Positions 1 through 5,373 are shown, counted from the stretch's first letter. The stretch is 6,133 bases of DNA from DATNBT01 sp964579765 (GCA_964579765.1 CAZOIK010000178.1:1-6133), one strand, 5' to 3'. The notes: a model not told the origin generated them from the letters alone. Made by a program: numbers and translations.

Positions 1-2
1 CC

Positions 3-50
3 GTCACCACGCGCCCGCAGTCGGGCCGCGCCATCGTCCACGCGTCGTAA
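3..50 (+). CDS. Possible 3' end of an unidentified gene
   Basis: One plus-strand frame entering from the left edge reads fifteen codons and stops at TAA 48-50, ending in G-R-A-I-V-H-A-S. Nearly every third codon position is G or C, as in the real genes of the window, and the ending would face the minus-strand gene at 73-342 across a short inverted repeat, as expected for convergent genes. The opposite strand also has an open frame here, with an ATG at 34-32, that could instead be the start of a further minus-strand gene. Sixteen residues are too few to decide or to name a product. Confidence 0.25.
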   Translation, partial: VTTRPQSGRAIVHAS

Positions 51-57
51 TTCGTCC

Positions 58-76
58 GTAAGGCGGCCCGCCCTAC
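58..76. terminator. Short GC inverted repeat at a gene end
   Basis: Nine-base arms (58-66 and 68-76) pair around a single-base centre with one mismatch. The right arm contains the stop codon of the minus-strand gene at 73-342. There is no T tract on either side, so it is not a classical intrinsic terminator. It may be a bidirectional transcript end between convergent genes or a worn copy of a dispersed GC-rich repeat. Confidence 0.3.
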
Positions 77-342
77 TGGCGGTCAGCCGCGCGCTGCGGC
101 TCGAGCTTCGCCTCGATGCGCAGCAGATCCGCATGTAGCTCCAGCAGATGCTCCTGCATCTGCGCTGTGGCCGCATTGCTCTTGTACGCCATCAGGATCA
201 GCTTGACCGAGACGAGAAACACCGCGGCCTCGAGCAGCACACCGTGGCCGAACCCCTTGATGAAGAGCGCCGCGACGAAGAGCACGCTCGTGATGGCGAT
301 GGTGATCCGCGATCCGATGTCGAGATGTCGGAGAATCGGCAT
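73..342 (-). CDS. Small two-helix membrane protein, unknown function
   Basis: This 89-residue protein is not recognised. After a short basic amphipathic start (I-L-R-H-L-D-I-G-S-R) there are two hydrophobic stretches at about residues 13-31 and 34-53, the first ending K-G-F-G-H-G. A charged, Leu-rich C-terminal helix at about 57-82, with regular Leu spacing around E-H-L-L-E-L-H-A-D-L-L, looks amphipathic or coiled-coil. A hairpin in the inner membrane with a cytoplasmic helical tail is the likely topology. It begins at ATG 342-340 with no clear Shine-Dalgarno site, 85 bp after the molybdoenzyme gene on the same strand, so it may be co-transcribed with it. A link to the redox pair upstream is only positional. 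The hydrophobic pattern argues for a real gene, because overlapping frames on both strands give Arg-rich, low-complexity translations. Confidence 0.75.
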   Translation of the reverse strand: MPILRHLDIGSRITIAITSVLFVAALFIKGFGHGVLLEAAVFLVSVKLILMAYKSNAATAQMQEHLLELHADLLRIEAKLEPQRAADRQ

Positions 343-427
343 ACGCCCGACGATCAGGCAACGGCGGTGCCACGTCGCCCGGAACCGGCCGGGGCAAGCC
401 GCCGCGCGCGGTGACGGAGGCTGGGGA

Positions 428-1135
428 CTAAATGCCCGTGTACCAGGCCCACCCGTTGGCGAGGTCCCCCTTCGTCCCGCCGTCGTCGAACTCGTTGATC
501 ACAACGAGCTTCCGCAGGTACTTGAGGCCCTTGTAGCCGAGCTGCCGCTCGACACGCAGCCGAAGAGGCGCGCCGTGCGGGACGGACAGATCGCTGCCGT
601 TCATCCCGTACGCAAGGATGGTCTGCGGATGGAAGGCGTCGAGCAAATCGATGCTGTTGGCGAAGTCGTCGAGCGACTGGACCAGCACATAGCGCGCCGC
701 CGGCAGAATGCCGGCCGCGTCGAGCACGACGCCGAGCGGCACGCCGGTCCACTTCGCGATCGCCGACCAGCCTTCTTCACAGGTATGACGCGTGATCTGC
801 GTCCGCGACGGCAGGCGCTTCAAATCGGCGAGCGAGAACGTCTGCGGCCGGGCGACCAGGCCTTCGACCGACAACTTCCAGGTGTCCACGTTCGCGTGAA
901 AGTTCGTCGTGCCGATCGCCGGGAACGACGTGATGTCGCTCTCGCGGTATTCCTTCACGAGCGCCCGCTGCGGCAGCAGCGCGCGATGCGCCGCATACGT
1001 CAGGTCGTCGCCCATGCGGAGCAGGTTGCCGTAGGTCGGCGGCAGTTGCTTCGGACCGCGCGCCAGCACGATGCCGCCGATCGAGGCCAGTCCCGTGACG
1101 ATGGCGGCGCGACGCGTGATGAGCCTGCGCTTCAT
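428..1135 (-). CDS. Sulfite-oxidase/MsrP-like molybdopterin oxidoreductase
   Basis: This 235-residue protein belongs to the sulfite oxidase/MsrP (YedY) molybdopterin fold. The N-terminus has a twin-arginine signal, relaxed from consensus (I-T-R-R-A-A-I at 6-12), then a hydrophobic stretch to about residue 25, predicting Tat export of the folded enzyme. The segment at 67-134 carries the family landmarks: T-N-F-H around 77-80, S-V-E-G-L at 89-93, and R-H-T-C-E-E-G-W at 116-123, where Cys119 is the expected molybdenum ligand, followed by W-T-G-V-P-L at 129-134. There is no cytochrome b5 domain and no C-terminal dimerisation domain, so it is a bare catalytic subunit like MsrP. ATG 1135 is preferred over an upstream in-frame TTG (1147-1145): a GGAG site lies six bases before it and it avoids overlapping the cytochrome b gene. 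The substrate cannot be read from sequence; S-oxide or N-oxide reduction and sulfite oxidation are candidates. Confidence 0.9.
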   Translation of the reverse strand: MKRRLITRRAAIVTGLASIGGIVLARGPKQLPPTYGNLLRMGDDLTYAAHRALLPQRALVKEYRESDITSFPAIGTTNFHANVDTWKLSVEGLVARPQTFSLADLKRLPSRTQITRHTCEEGWSAIAKWTGVPLGVVLDAAGILPAARYVLVQSLDDFANSIDLLDAFHPQTILAYGMNGSDLSVPHGAPLRLRVERQLGYKGLKYLRKLVVINEFDDGGTKGDLANGWAWYTGI

Positions 1136-1136
1136 C

Positions 1137-1799
1137 TCAGTCTCCAAACGTCATGGCGCGCATCTGCCGGCGGAATCCGGCTCTGGCGACCATCGCGACG
1201 TGGATGACGACGAACAGCGCCAGGACGACGAACACGGCGAAGTGAATCGTCCGGGCCGACTGGTGTCCGCCGAACACGGTGAGGAGCATCGGCCACGCGG
1301 CTGTCACCGCGGGCGACATCGTGAGGCCCGTGAGGACGATTACCGGCGCGGCCACGAACACGACAAACCCGTACACGACACCCTGCAGCGCGCTGTACCT
1401 GCGTCCGGCGGCCGCGGTGCGCGGCCAGAACTGGCGTCGAAAGTGACCGTTGAACGCACCGGTCAGCACGTACAGCACGCCGGGGATGACGAGGCACCAC
1501 GCCGCGAGGAAGTGCAGGCTGCGCCCCCAGCCGTTCTGGTTGAAGATGTCGTACGTGCGGCTGGCGCTCACCGGCGCCGCCCGGTCTTCAAAAAACCGCA
1601 CCGGCTCGTCGAAGCCGCCGTGACGGTAGTTGCGACTGATGGGAAGCTCGACGAGCGCGGGCGTGAGGTCGTTGCCGGCGTCGCCCCAATAGAGCCGCGG
1701 GTGCGCCATCAGGATCACAACGCCGGTCACGGCGAGCGTCGCCACGCTGGCGGCCGCGATCCAGTGCGAGACGCGAACCCACGCGGCGTGAGCCTGCAC
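1137..1799 (-). CDS. Di-heme b561-type cytochrome b, molybdoenzyme partner
   Basis: This 220-residue integral membrane cytochrome resembles the b subunits of thiosulfate reductase and NiFe hydrogenase. Four transmembrane helices lie at about 12-31, 94-115, 141-161 and 186-206. Histidines sit where heme ligands are expected: His12 (V-S-H-W), His96 (S-L-H-F), and His186 and His200, spaced 14 apart on helix 4. The loop between helices 1 and 2 is long and polar (about 34-92) and includes R-L-Y-W-G-D and H-G-G-F-D-E-P, typical of this subfamily. It probably anchors the exported molybdoenzyme encoded next and moves electrons between it and quinones. The start is uncertain. I chose GTG 1799-1797, the last start codon before the first helix, because the open frame extends far upstream but there runs antisense to the dehydrogenase gene. 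A TAGTAT box seven bases before this GTG would fit a leaderless transcript. Confidence 0.88.
   Translation of the reverse strand: MQAHAAWVRVSHWIAAASVATLAVTGVVILMAHPRLYWGDAGNDLTPALVELPISRNYRHGGFDEPVRFFEDRAAPVSASRTYDIFNQNGWGRSLHFLAAWCLVIPGVLYVLTGAFNGHFRRQFWPRTAAAGRRYSALQGVVYGFVVFVAAPVIVLTGLTMSPAVTAAWPMLLTVFGGHQSARTIHFAVFVVLALFVVIHVAMVARAGFRRQMRAMTFGD
1142..1145 (-). promoter_or_regulatory. Ribosome binding site (GGAG) for the molybdoenzyme
   Basis: GGAG on the minus strand lies six bases before ATG 1135-1133, inside the last codons of the cytochrome b gene. It decides the start against the upstream TTG and suggests translation coupled to the preceding gene, whose TGA (1139-1137) is one base before the ATG. 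It is one of the few good Shine-Dalgarno sites in the window. Confidence 0.7.
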
Positions 1800-1844
1800 G
1801 AGCCGGATACTAGCACGCCCGCCCTCCTGATATCGTGATAGGCC
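1800..1844. promoter_or_regulatory. Divergent intergenic spacer with putative promoters
   Basis: These 45 bp separate the leftward redox operon from the rightward dehydrogenase/reductase pair, so they should hold promoters for both, or those promoters lie inside the coding starts. On the minus strand TAGTAT (1812-1807) stands seven bases before the proposed GTG start. On the plus strand GATACT (1806-1811) and the AT-richer GATATCGTGATA (1829-1840) are possible -10 regions. No convincing -35 box is visible for either. A perfect AGGAGG (minus strand, 1828-1823) is also here, but the GTG at proper spacing from it (1816-1814) is out of frame with the cytochrome. Confidence 0.4.
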
Positions 1845-2819
1845 ATGCGCGCAGTCGTCCTGACCGGCACCACGCTCTCCGCCCGCAGCGACTACCCCAC
1901 GCCGACGCCGCGTGACGGCGAGGTTCTCGTCCGCGTGCTCACCGCTGGGGTGTGCGAAACGGATCTGCAGCTCGTGCGCGGCTACATGGGATTCTCCGGC
2001 GTGCTCGGCCACGAGTTCGTCGGCGTGGCTGAATCGGGGCCGTTCCAGGGACGCCGCGTCGTCGGCGAGATCAACTGCAGCTGCTGGATGTGCCCGACGT
2101 GCACGGCTGGCCGGCCGTCGCACTGCCCCAACCGCACCGTGCTCGGCATCCTCAAGCACGACGGCGCGTTTGCCGACTGCATCGCCGTGCCGCAGCGCAA
2201 TCTGCACCTCGTCCCCGACGCGCTGCCGACCGACGTCGCCGTGTTCACCGAACCGGTCGCCGCGGCGTTCCAGATTCCCGCGCAGCTCGACATCCGGCGC
2301 GACGATCACGTCGTCGTCCTCGGCGACGGCCGGCTCGGCAACCTGTGCGCGCAAGTGCTCGCGCGGTTGTCAGACCACGTCACCGTGGTCGGCAAGCATC
2401 CCGAGAAGCTGGCGCTGCTGAGTAGTCCGCCGAAAGGCGCACCCGACATCCGCACCATGCATCTTGCCGCCGTCGAGCCAGACCACGCGGCCGACGTCGT
2501 CGTTGACTGCACCGGATCGCCGACGGGCCTGCCGACCGCGCTGTCGCTCGTGCGGCCGCGAGGCACCGTCGTTCTGAAGACCACGGTCGCCGGCGAGCAG
2601 ACGATGGCGTGGGCGCCGGTCGTGATCGACGAGGTGACGATTGTCGGGTCGCGCTGCGGGCCGTTCGACCGCGCGCTCGCGGCGCTCGACGCCGGCGAGG
2701 TCCAGGTGCTGCCGTTGATCTCGGCGCGCTATGGACTTGCCGCCGGGCTGGCGGCGATCGAGCACGCGCGCACGAAGTCGTCGCTCAAGGTCCTGATCGA
2801 CGTAGAATCGGTGGCGTGA
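1845..2819 (+). CDS. Zinc-dependent medium-chain alcohol dehydrogenase
   Basis: This 324-residue cytoplasmic dehydrogenase of the MDR superfamily oxidises alcohols or polyols, or reduces the matching carbonyls. The catalytic zinc site is complete: Cys37 in G-V-C-E-T-D, His56-Glu57 in G-H-E-F, and Glu136 in T-E-P-V. The structural zinc lobe is present with Cys80, Cys83, Cys86 and Cys94 in the usual C-x2-C-x2-C-x7-C spacing. The Rossmann fold begins with V-V-V-L-G-D-G-R-L-G (156-165). The second strand ends V-V-G-K-H (181-185) and lacks the acidic residue usual for NAD preference, so NADP(H) is possible. The G-E-I-N after the zinc loop, C-P-N-R-T-V-L-G-I and V-G-S-R-C-G-P-F match an MDR-like subgroup I know from conserved-domain models (cd08242-like, from memory). 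It is slightly shorter than the common 340-350 residues. ATG 1845 starts a typical M-R-A-V-V-L N-terminus; no strong ribosome site precedes it. Substrate is unknown. Confidence 0.93.
   Translation: MRAVVLTGTTLSARSDYPTPTPRDGEVLVRVLTAGVCETDLQLVRGYMGFSGVLGHEFVGVAESGPFQGRRVVGEINCSCWMCPTCTAGRPSHCPNRTVLGILKHDGAFADCIAVPQRNLHLVPDALPTDVAVFTEPVAAAFQIPAQLDIRRDDHVVVLGDGRLGNLCAQVLARLSDHVTVVGKHPEKLALLSSPPKGAPDIRTMHLAAVEPDHAADVVVDCTGSPTGLPTALSLVRPRGTVVLKTTVAGEQTMAWAPVVIDEVTIVGSRCGPFDRALAALDAGEVQVLPLISARYGLAAGLAAIEHARTKSSLKVLIDVESVA
2803..2808 (+). promoter_or_regulatory. Possible internal -10 box before the reductase
   Basis: TAGAAT matches the bacterial -10 hexamer at five of six positions and lies ten bases before the aldo-keto reductase ATG, inside the last codons of the dehydrogenase. 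It could give a nearly leaderless secondary transcript. No -35 box is clear, and it may be chance; a weak GGTGG ribosome site (2810-2814) lies between it and the start. Confidence 0.25.
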
Positions 2820-3742
2820 TGCAGACACGCCGCATCGGGTCGCTTACGGTTTCCGTGGTCGGCCTCGGCTGCAACAACTTCGGCATGACGATCGACGACG
2901 CCAGGAGCGCGGACGTCGTGCACGCGGCGCTCGACGCCGGCATCACGTTCTTCGACACCGCCGACATGTACGGCGGCACCGACAGCGAGCGGTTCCTCGG
3001 ACGGGCGCTCGGCCGCCGGCGCAACGACGCCGTCATCGCCACCAAGTTCGGCCTGCGCGTGAACGACGATTTCCCCGGCGGCGCGAAACCCGAGTACGTC
3101 GCGCGCGCGTGTGAGGCGAGCCTGAAGCGCCTCAACGTCGATCGCATCGACCTCTATCAGCTCCACAAGCCGGACCCGTCGGTGTCGATCGGCGACACGC
3201 TCGCGGCGATGAACGAGCTCGTCACGGCGGGCAAGGTGCGCGAGATCGGCTGCTCAAACTTCTCGGTCGAGCAGCTGCACGAGGCGCACGCCGCGGTCAA
3301 GGCAGGCGCCGCGAAGTTCGTGAGCGTGCAGAACGAATACAGCCTGCTCCACCGCGTGCCCGAACAGGGCATCCTGGCCGAATGCGCGCGGCTCGAGCTC
3401 GCGTTTCTCCCCTACTTCCCGCTCGCGAGTGGACTGCTCACCGGCAAGTACGTCAAGGGCGTGGCGCCGCCGAAGGGCACGCGCATGCAGATGTCGTGGG
3501 CGGCGAGCGGCATGACCGACACGCGCATGAACGCCGTCGAGAAGCTGCGCGCGATCGCCGAGCAGAACGGCCGCACGCTGCTGGAGTTGGCGTTCTCGTG
3601 GCTGCTGAGGAACGCGAGCGTCGCGTCGGTCATCGCCGGCGCCACGAAGCCGGAGCAGATCCTCGCGAACGCAGGCGCCGCCGACTGGACGATTCCGGCC
3701 GACGTGCTCGCTGACATTGACCGCGCGGCCCCCGTCGTGTAG
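2819..3742 (+). CDS. Aldo-keto reductase
   Basis: This 307-residue NADP(H)-dependent oxidoreductase of the aldo-keto reductase superfamily has a (beta/alpha)8 barrel and acts in the cytoplasm on aldehydes, ketones or sugars. The catalytic tetrad is intact: Asp46 and Tyr51 in F-F-D-T-A-D-M-Y-G, Lys76 in A-T-K-F-G, and His116 in Y-Q-L-H-K-P-D. Other family signatures follow: G-K-V-R-E-I-G-C-S-N-F for strand 5, V-Q-N-E-Y-S-L-L, and P-L-A-S-G-L-L-T-G-K-Y. The C-terminal W-L-L-R-N and V-I-A-G-A-T-K-P-E-Q-I form the cofactor phosphate pocket, which is typical of the YajO/Tas-like bacterial branch. The ATG overlaps the stop of the dehydrogenase by one base (TGATG), so the two are almost certainly co-translated. 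Frames extending further upstream run inside the dehydrogenase gene and are not expected. The pair may interconvert an alcohol and an aldehyde or act on successive sugar intermediates; the substrate is not readable. Confidence 0.94.
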   Translation: MQTRRIGSLTVSVVGLGCNNFGMTIDDARSADVVHAALDAGITFFDTADMYGGTDSERFLGRALGRRRNDAVIATKFGLRVNDDFPGGAKPEYVARACEASLKRLNVDRIDLYQLHKPDPSVSIGDTLAAMNELVTAGKVREIGCSNFSVEQLHEAHAAVKAGAAKFVSVQNEYSLLHRVPEQGILAECARLELAFLPYFPLASGLLTGKYVKGVAPPKGTRMQMSWAASGMTDTRMNAVEKLRAIAEQNGRTLLELAFSWLLRNASVASVIAGATKPEQILANAGAADWTIPADVLADIDRAAPVV

Positions 3743-3758
3743 CGCGGGCGCGGCGCGG

Positions 3759-4850
3759 CTACGATCCGCAGGCGCCGAGCGACTGCAGCGACGTCAGGTT
3801 CAGCATGGCGTCGCTCTCGTTCTTGTATAGAAGTCCTCGCGCTTCGACTTTCTGCCCCTGATGCGTCTCGGGGTTGAACGGCGTGACGCTGACGAGCTGG
3901 AAGGTCTGCGCGCCGAGCGCCTTGTTCTGCGCCGTCTTCAGCGCCGCCGCGGTCGGCTCTTCGTCGCGCGTGATGACCGGATCGCTCGTGCGCGTCAGCG
4001 TCCACGCGCGGTTCGCCGGCGTCAGGCAGCCGACCACCTGCACCAGCGAGAAGTTCGCGACGACGCTGGCCTGGCCCTTCCGCACCAGGTCGATGATGCC
4101 GAGGCCGTCGGTGTCGGTCCGCAGCTCCTTCTGCCCGGCCGGGAATCCGTTTTGCTGCAGCAGGTAGGCGACGATGTCCACCTTTGCGTCGTCGGTGACA
4201 TCGGCCGCGCCGTTGGGGGGCATCGTCTCGCGGATCTTGTCAAACAGCGTCGCGAGGCTGCCGTTCTCCCAGTGCGCGATGAAGTCGTCGCCCTTCAGCG
4301 CCGGCCCGCGATCGCCCGTCAGGTCGAGCTTGTGGCAGCCGCCGCAGCGGCCGGCCAGGAAATTCTGCTTGCCGCGATCGGCCTGCGCGGCCGTGAAGAC
4401 GCCGTCCCACGTGGTCTTCTTGGCGACCTTGATGCCCTCGAGCGCGCGGGCGTCAGCCTTGAGCTCGGCGTCGCCCGTGGGCATGCCGCTCACTGACATG
4501 ATGTACGCGAGGATGTCCGCCTTGACCGGGTCGTCCACGATGGCCGGGCCGTCCTGCGGCATGTTGTCGCGGATGTAGGTGTACAGCGTGCCGAGGTTGT
4601 CGTTCTCGAACTTCGACCAGAACGCCGTCCCTTTGAGCGCCGGGCCGCGCTGCGAGCCCGCCAGCTCGATGTTGTGGCAGCGGGCGCAGAACTGCTCGAA
4701 CGGCGCCTTGCCGCGAGCCGCCTGCGCCGACGTGAACACGCCGTCCCAGACTTTCTTCTCGCCCGGCGCCTGCTGCGCGGACGCGACGGCTGCACCGGCG
4801 AGCAGGACCGCCGCGGCGACGACGAACGTAGTGGCTTTGGACATCTTCAT
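3759..4850 (-). CDS. Di-heme cytochrome c with extra C-terminal domain
   Basis: This 363-residue protein is a secreted periplasmic electron carrier. A signal peptide (about 1-25, basic start, hydrophobic core, A-S-A-Q-Q cleavage region) precedes two class I-like heme modules. Module 1 has C-A-R-C-H at 55-59 and a likely distal Met97; module 2 has C-G-G-C-H at 169-173 and Met210. The modules are internal duplicates about 113 residues apart, each opening with W-D-G-V-F-T and repeating G-P-A-L-K-G. Residues about 262-363 form a separate domain without heme motifs, with V-V-G-C-L at 272-276, W-T-L-T at 283-286, R-G-L-L-Y at 338-342 and a final Cys361. It looks beta-rich, and Cys275 and Cys361 could form a disulfide; its role is unknown. 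The start is ATG 4850, with a second ATG two codons on, and no Shine-Dalgarno site: a hairpin repeat ends only seven bases upstream. It converges on the reductase gene with a 16-bp gap. Confidence 0.92.
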   Translation of the reverse strand: MKMSKATTFVVAAAVLLAGAAVASAQQAPGEKKVWDGVFTSAQAARGKAPFEQFCARCHNIELAGSQRGPALKGTAFWSKFENDNLGTLYTYIRDNMPQDGPAIVDDPVKADILAYIMSVSGMPTGDAELKADARALEGIKVAKKTTWDGVFTAAQADRGKQNFLAGRCGGCHKLDLTGDRGPALKGDDFIAHWENGSLATLFDKIRETMPPNGAADVTDDAKVDIVAYLLQQNGFPAGQKELRTDTDGLGIIDLVRKGQASVVANFSLVQVVGCLTPANRAWTLTRTSDPVITRDEEPTAAALKTAQNKALGAQTFQLVSVTPFNPETHQGQKVEARGLLYKNESDAMLNLTSLQSLGACGS

Positions 4851-4857
4851 ATGTAGT

Positions 4858-4900
4858 GCGGACCTTCAGGTCCGCGATGCGGCGGGCCTGAAAGGCCGCC
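4858..4900. repeat. REP-like double hairpin between cytochrome genes
   Basis: Two adjacent inverted repeats fill most of the 67-bp gap between the two cytochrome c genes. The first is a perfect 8-bp stem (4858-4865 with 4868-4875) around a two-base loop, with the core GCGGACCT/AGGTCCGC. The second (4881-4889 with 4893-4900) has an 8-bp stem with one bulged G and a GAA loop. Paired GC hairpins of this kind resemble dispersed intergenic REP elements; from memory, similar GGACCT-cored hairpins recur in acidobacterial genomes, which I cannot verify here. In the transcript it could stabilise or separate the messages of the two genes. It has no T tract, so a simple terminator is unlikely. Confidence 0.7.
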
Positions 4901-4905
4901 CTGCC

Positions 4906-4935
4906 TGCGTTCGATCACTACTTGCGTTCGATCAC
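4906..4935. repeat. 13-bp direct repeat across a stop codon
   Basis: TGCGTTCGATCAC occurs at 4906-4918 and again at 4923-4935, separated by four bases. The second copy encodes V-I-E-R near the end of the mono-heme cytochrome c, and the first begins at its stop codon and runs into the spacer. Both copies lie on the same side of the double hairpin, so they are not a flanking target-site duplication. A local tandem duplication at the gene end is the simplest reading. Confidence 0.75.
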
Positions 4936-5373
4936 GATCGACTCGAGCTGTTCGGGCGTGCGCGGCAATTCGCTCGCGCCGCTCGGAAACTTGTTTGCCT
5001 GCAGCAGATACGACACGACGTCCACGTACGCGCCCGTCCCGAGGCTGCCCGGCTTGTCCTTCGGCATCGACTGCCGCACGCGATCGAACAGGTCTTTGAC
5101 GCTGCGGCCGTTCCACGACGTCATGAACGCGTCGAGCGCGAGCGGCGGAATCTCCTGCACCGGATCGCCGCCGAGATCGGGACCGTGGCACGGCTCGCAC
5201 GTCCGGCCATACTGCCGTTCGCCGCGGCTGGCTTGCGCGTCGGTGTAGACGCCGTCCCAGACCGATTTCTTCTGCGGCTCCTGCGCTCTGACCACGGCTG
5301 CCACAAGAGCTAACGCAGAGATCGCTCCCAGCGTTCTCTGCGTTGATCGTCCGTTACTGCTGGTTCGACGCAC
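4918..5373 (-). CDS. Mono-heme cytochrome c
   Basis: This 151-residue exported cytochrome has one heme site, C-E-P-C-H at 59-63, and a likely distal Met103 in Q-S-M-P-K. It shares the W-D-G-V-Y-T-D-A-Q-A-S-R-G opening (39-51), the L-F-D-R-V-R-Q-S-M-P segment and the D-V-V-S-Y-L-L-Q ending with the two modules of the di-heme cytochrome downstream, so all three are one duplicated domain. The N-terminus (about 1-31) reads as a signal peptide: R-R start, hydrophobic A-I-S-A-L-A-L-V-A-A-V-V, then R-A-Q. The only plausible start far enough upstream is GTG 5373, which overlaps the ankyrin gene by 20 bases, so the two genes are probably coupled. No good ribosome site is seen. Part of the signal peptide is encoded by an inverted repeat (5312-5344). 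Partner proteins are unknown; the heme should be attached in the periplasm. Confidence 0.87.
   Translation of the reverse strand: MRRTSSNGRSTQRTLGAISALALVAAVVRAQEPQKKSVWDGVYTDAQASRGERQYGRTCEPCHGPDLGGDPVQEIPPLALDAFMTSWNGRSVKDLFDRVRQSMPKDKPGSLGTGAYVDVVSYLLQANKFPSGASELPRTPEQLESIVIERK
5312..5344. repeat. 33-nt inverted repeat inside signal-peptide coding region
   Basis: Ten-base arms AACGCAGAGA (5312-5321) and TCTCTGCGTT (5335-5344) are perfect complements. Inside them a second stem, CGCT/AGCG (5323-5326, 5330-5333), closes a CCC loop after a single T-T mismatch, giving 14 paired positions in 33 nt. The CTCTGCGTT core resembles a class of short intergenic repeats I recall from several bacterial phyla (not checked). 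Here it is read through in frame and supplies T-Q-R-T-L-G-A-I-S-A-L of the cytochrome c signal peptide. Confidence 0.8.

Noticed and set aside
116..1207. Long plus-strand open frame antisense to the molybdoenzyme and small membrane gene
   Set aside because: The translation is Arg-rich and low in complexity, with no domain. Long antisense frames are expected in very GC-rich DNA, and the minus strand encodes clear protein families here.
1071..1838. Plus-strand open frame antisense to cytochrome b
   Set aside because: It is rich in Arg, His and Asp with no recognisable fold, and it lies opposite four well-formed transmembrane helices with heme histidines.
1800..2354. N-terminal extension of the cytochrome b frame
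   Set aside because: The frame is open but runs antisense to the dehydrogenase gene, whose zinc ligands are all present. The extension has no membrane or heme features.
2609..2818. Upstream extension of the aldo-keto reductase
   Set aside because: It overlaps the dehydrogenase C-terminus in another frame and is Arg/Gly-rich. The natural family start is the ATG at 2819.
3721..3758. Possible terminator between the convergent reductase and cytochrome genes
   Set aside because: The region is GC-rich, with only loosely spaced complementary GC runs, no compact stem and no T tract.
3861..4496. Plus-strand open frame antisense to the di-heme cytochrome c
   Set aside because: It is an Arg/Val-rich shadow of a gene with two CxxCH sites and a signal peptide.
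4851..4935. Hairpin pair with flanking direct repeats as an inserted mobile element
   Set aside because: Both 13-bp copies lie on the same side of the hairpins, so they are not a target-site duplication, and there is no transposase.
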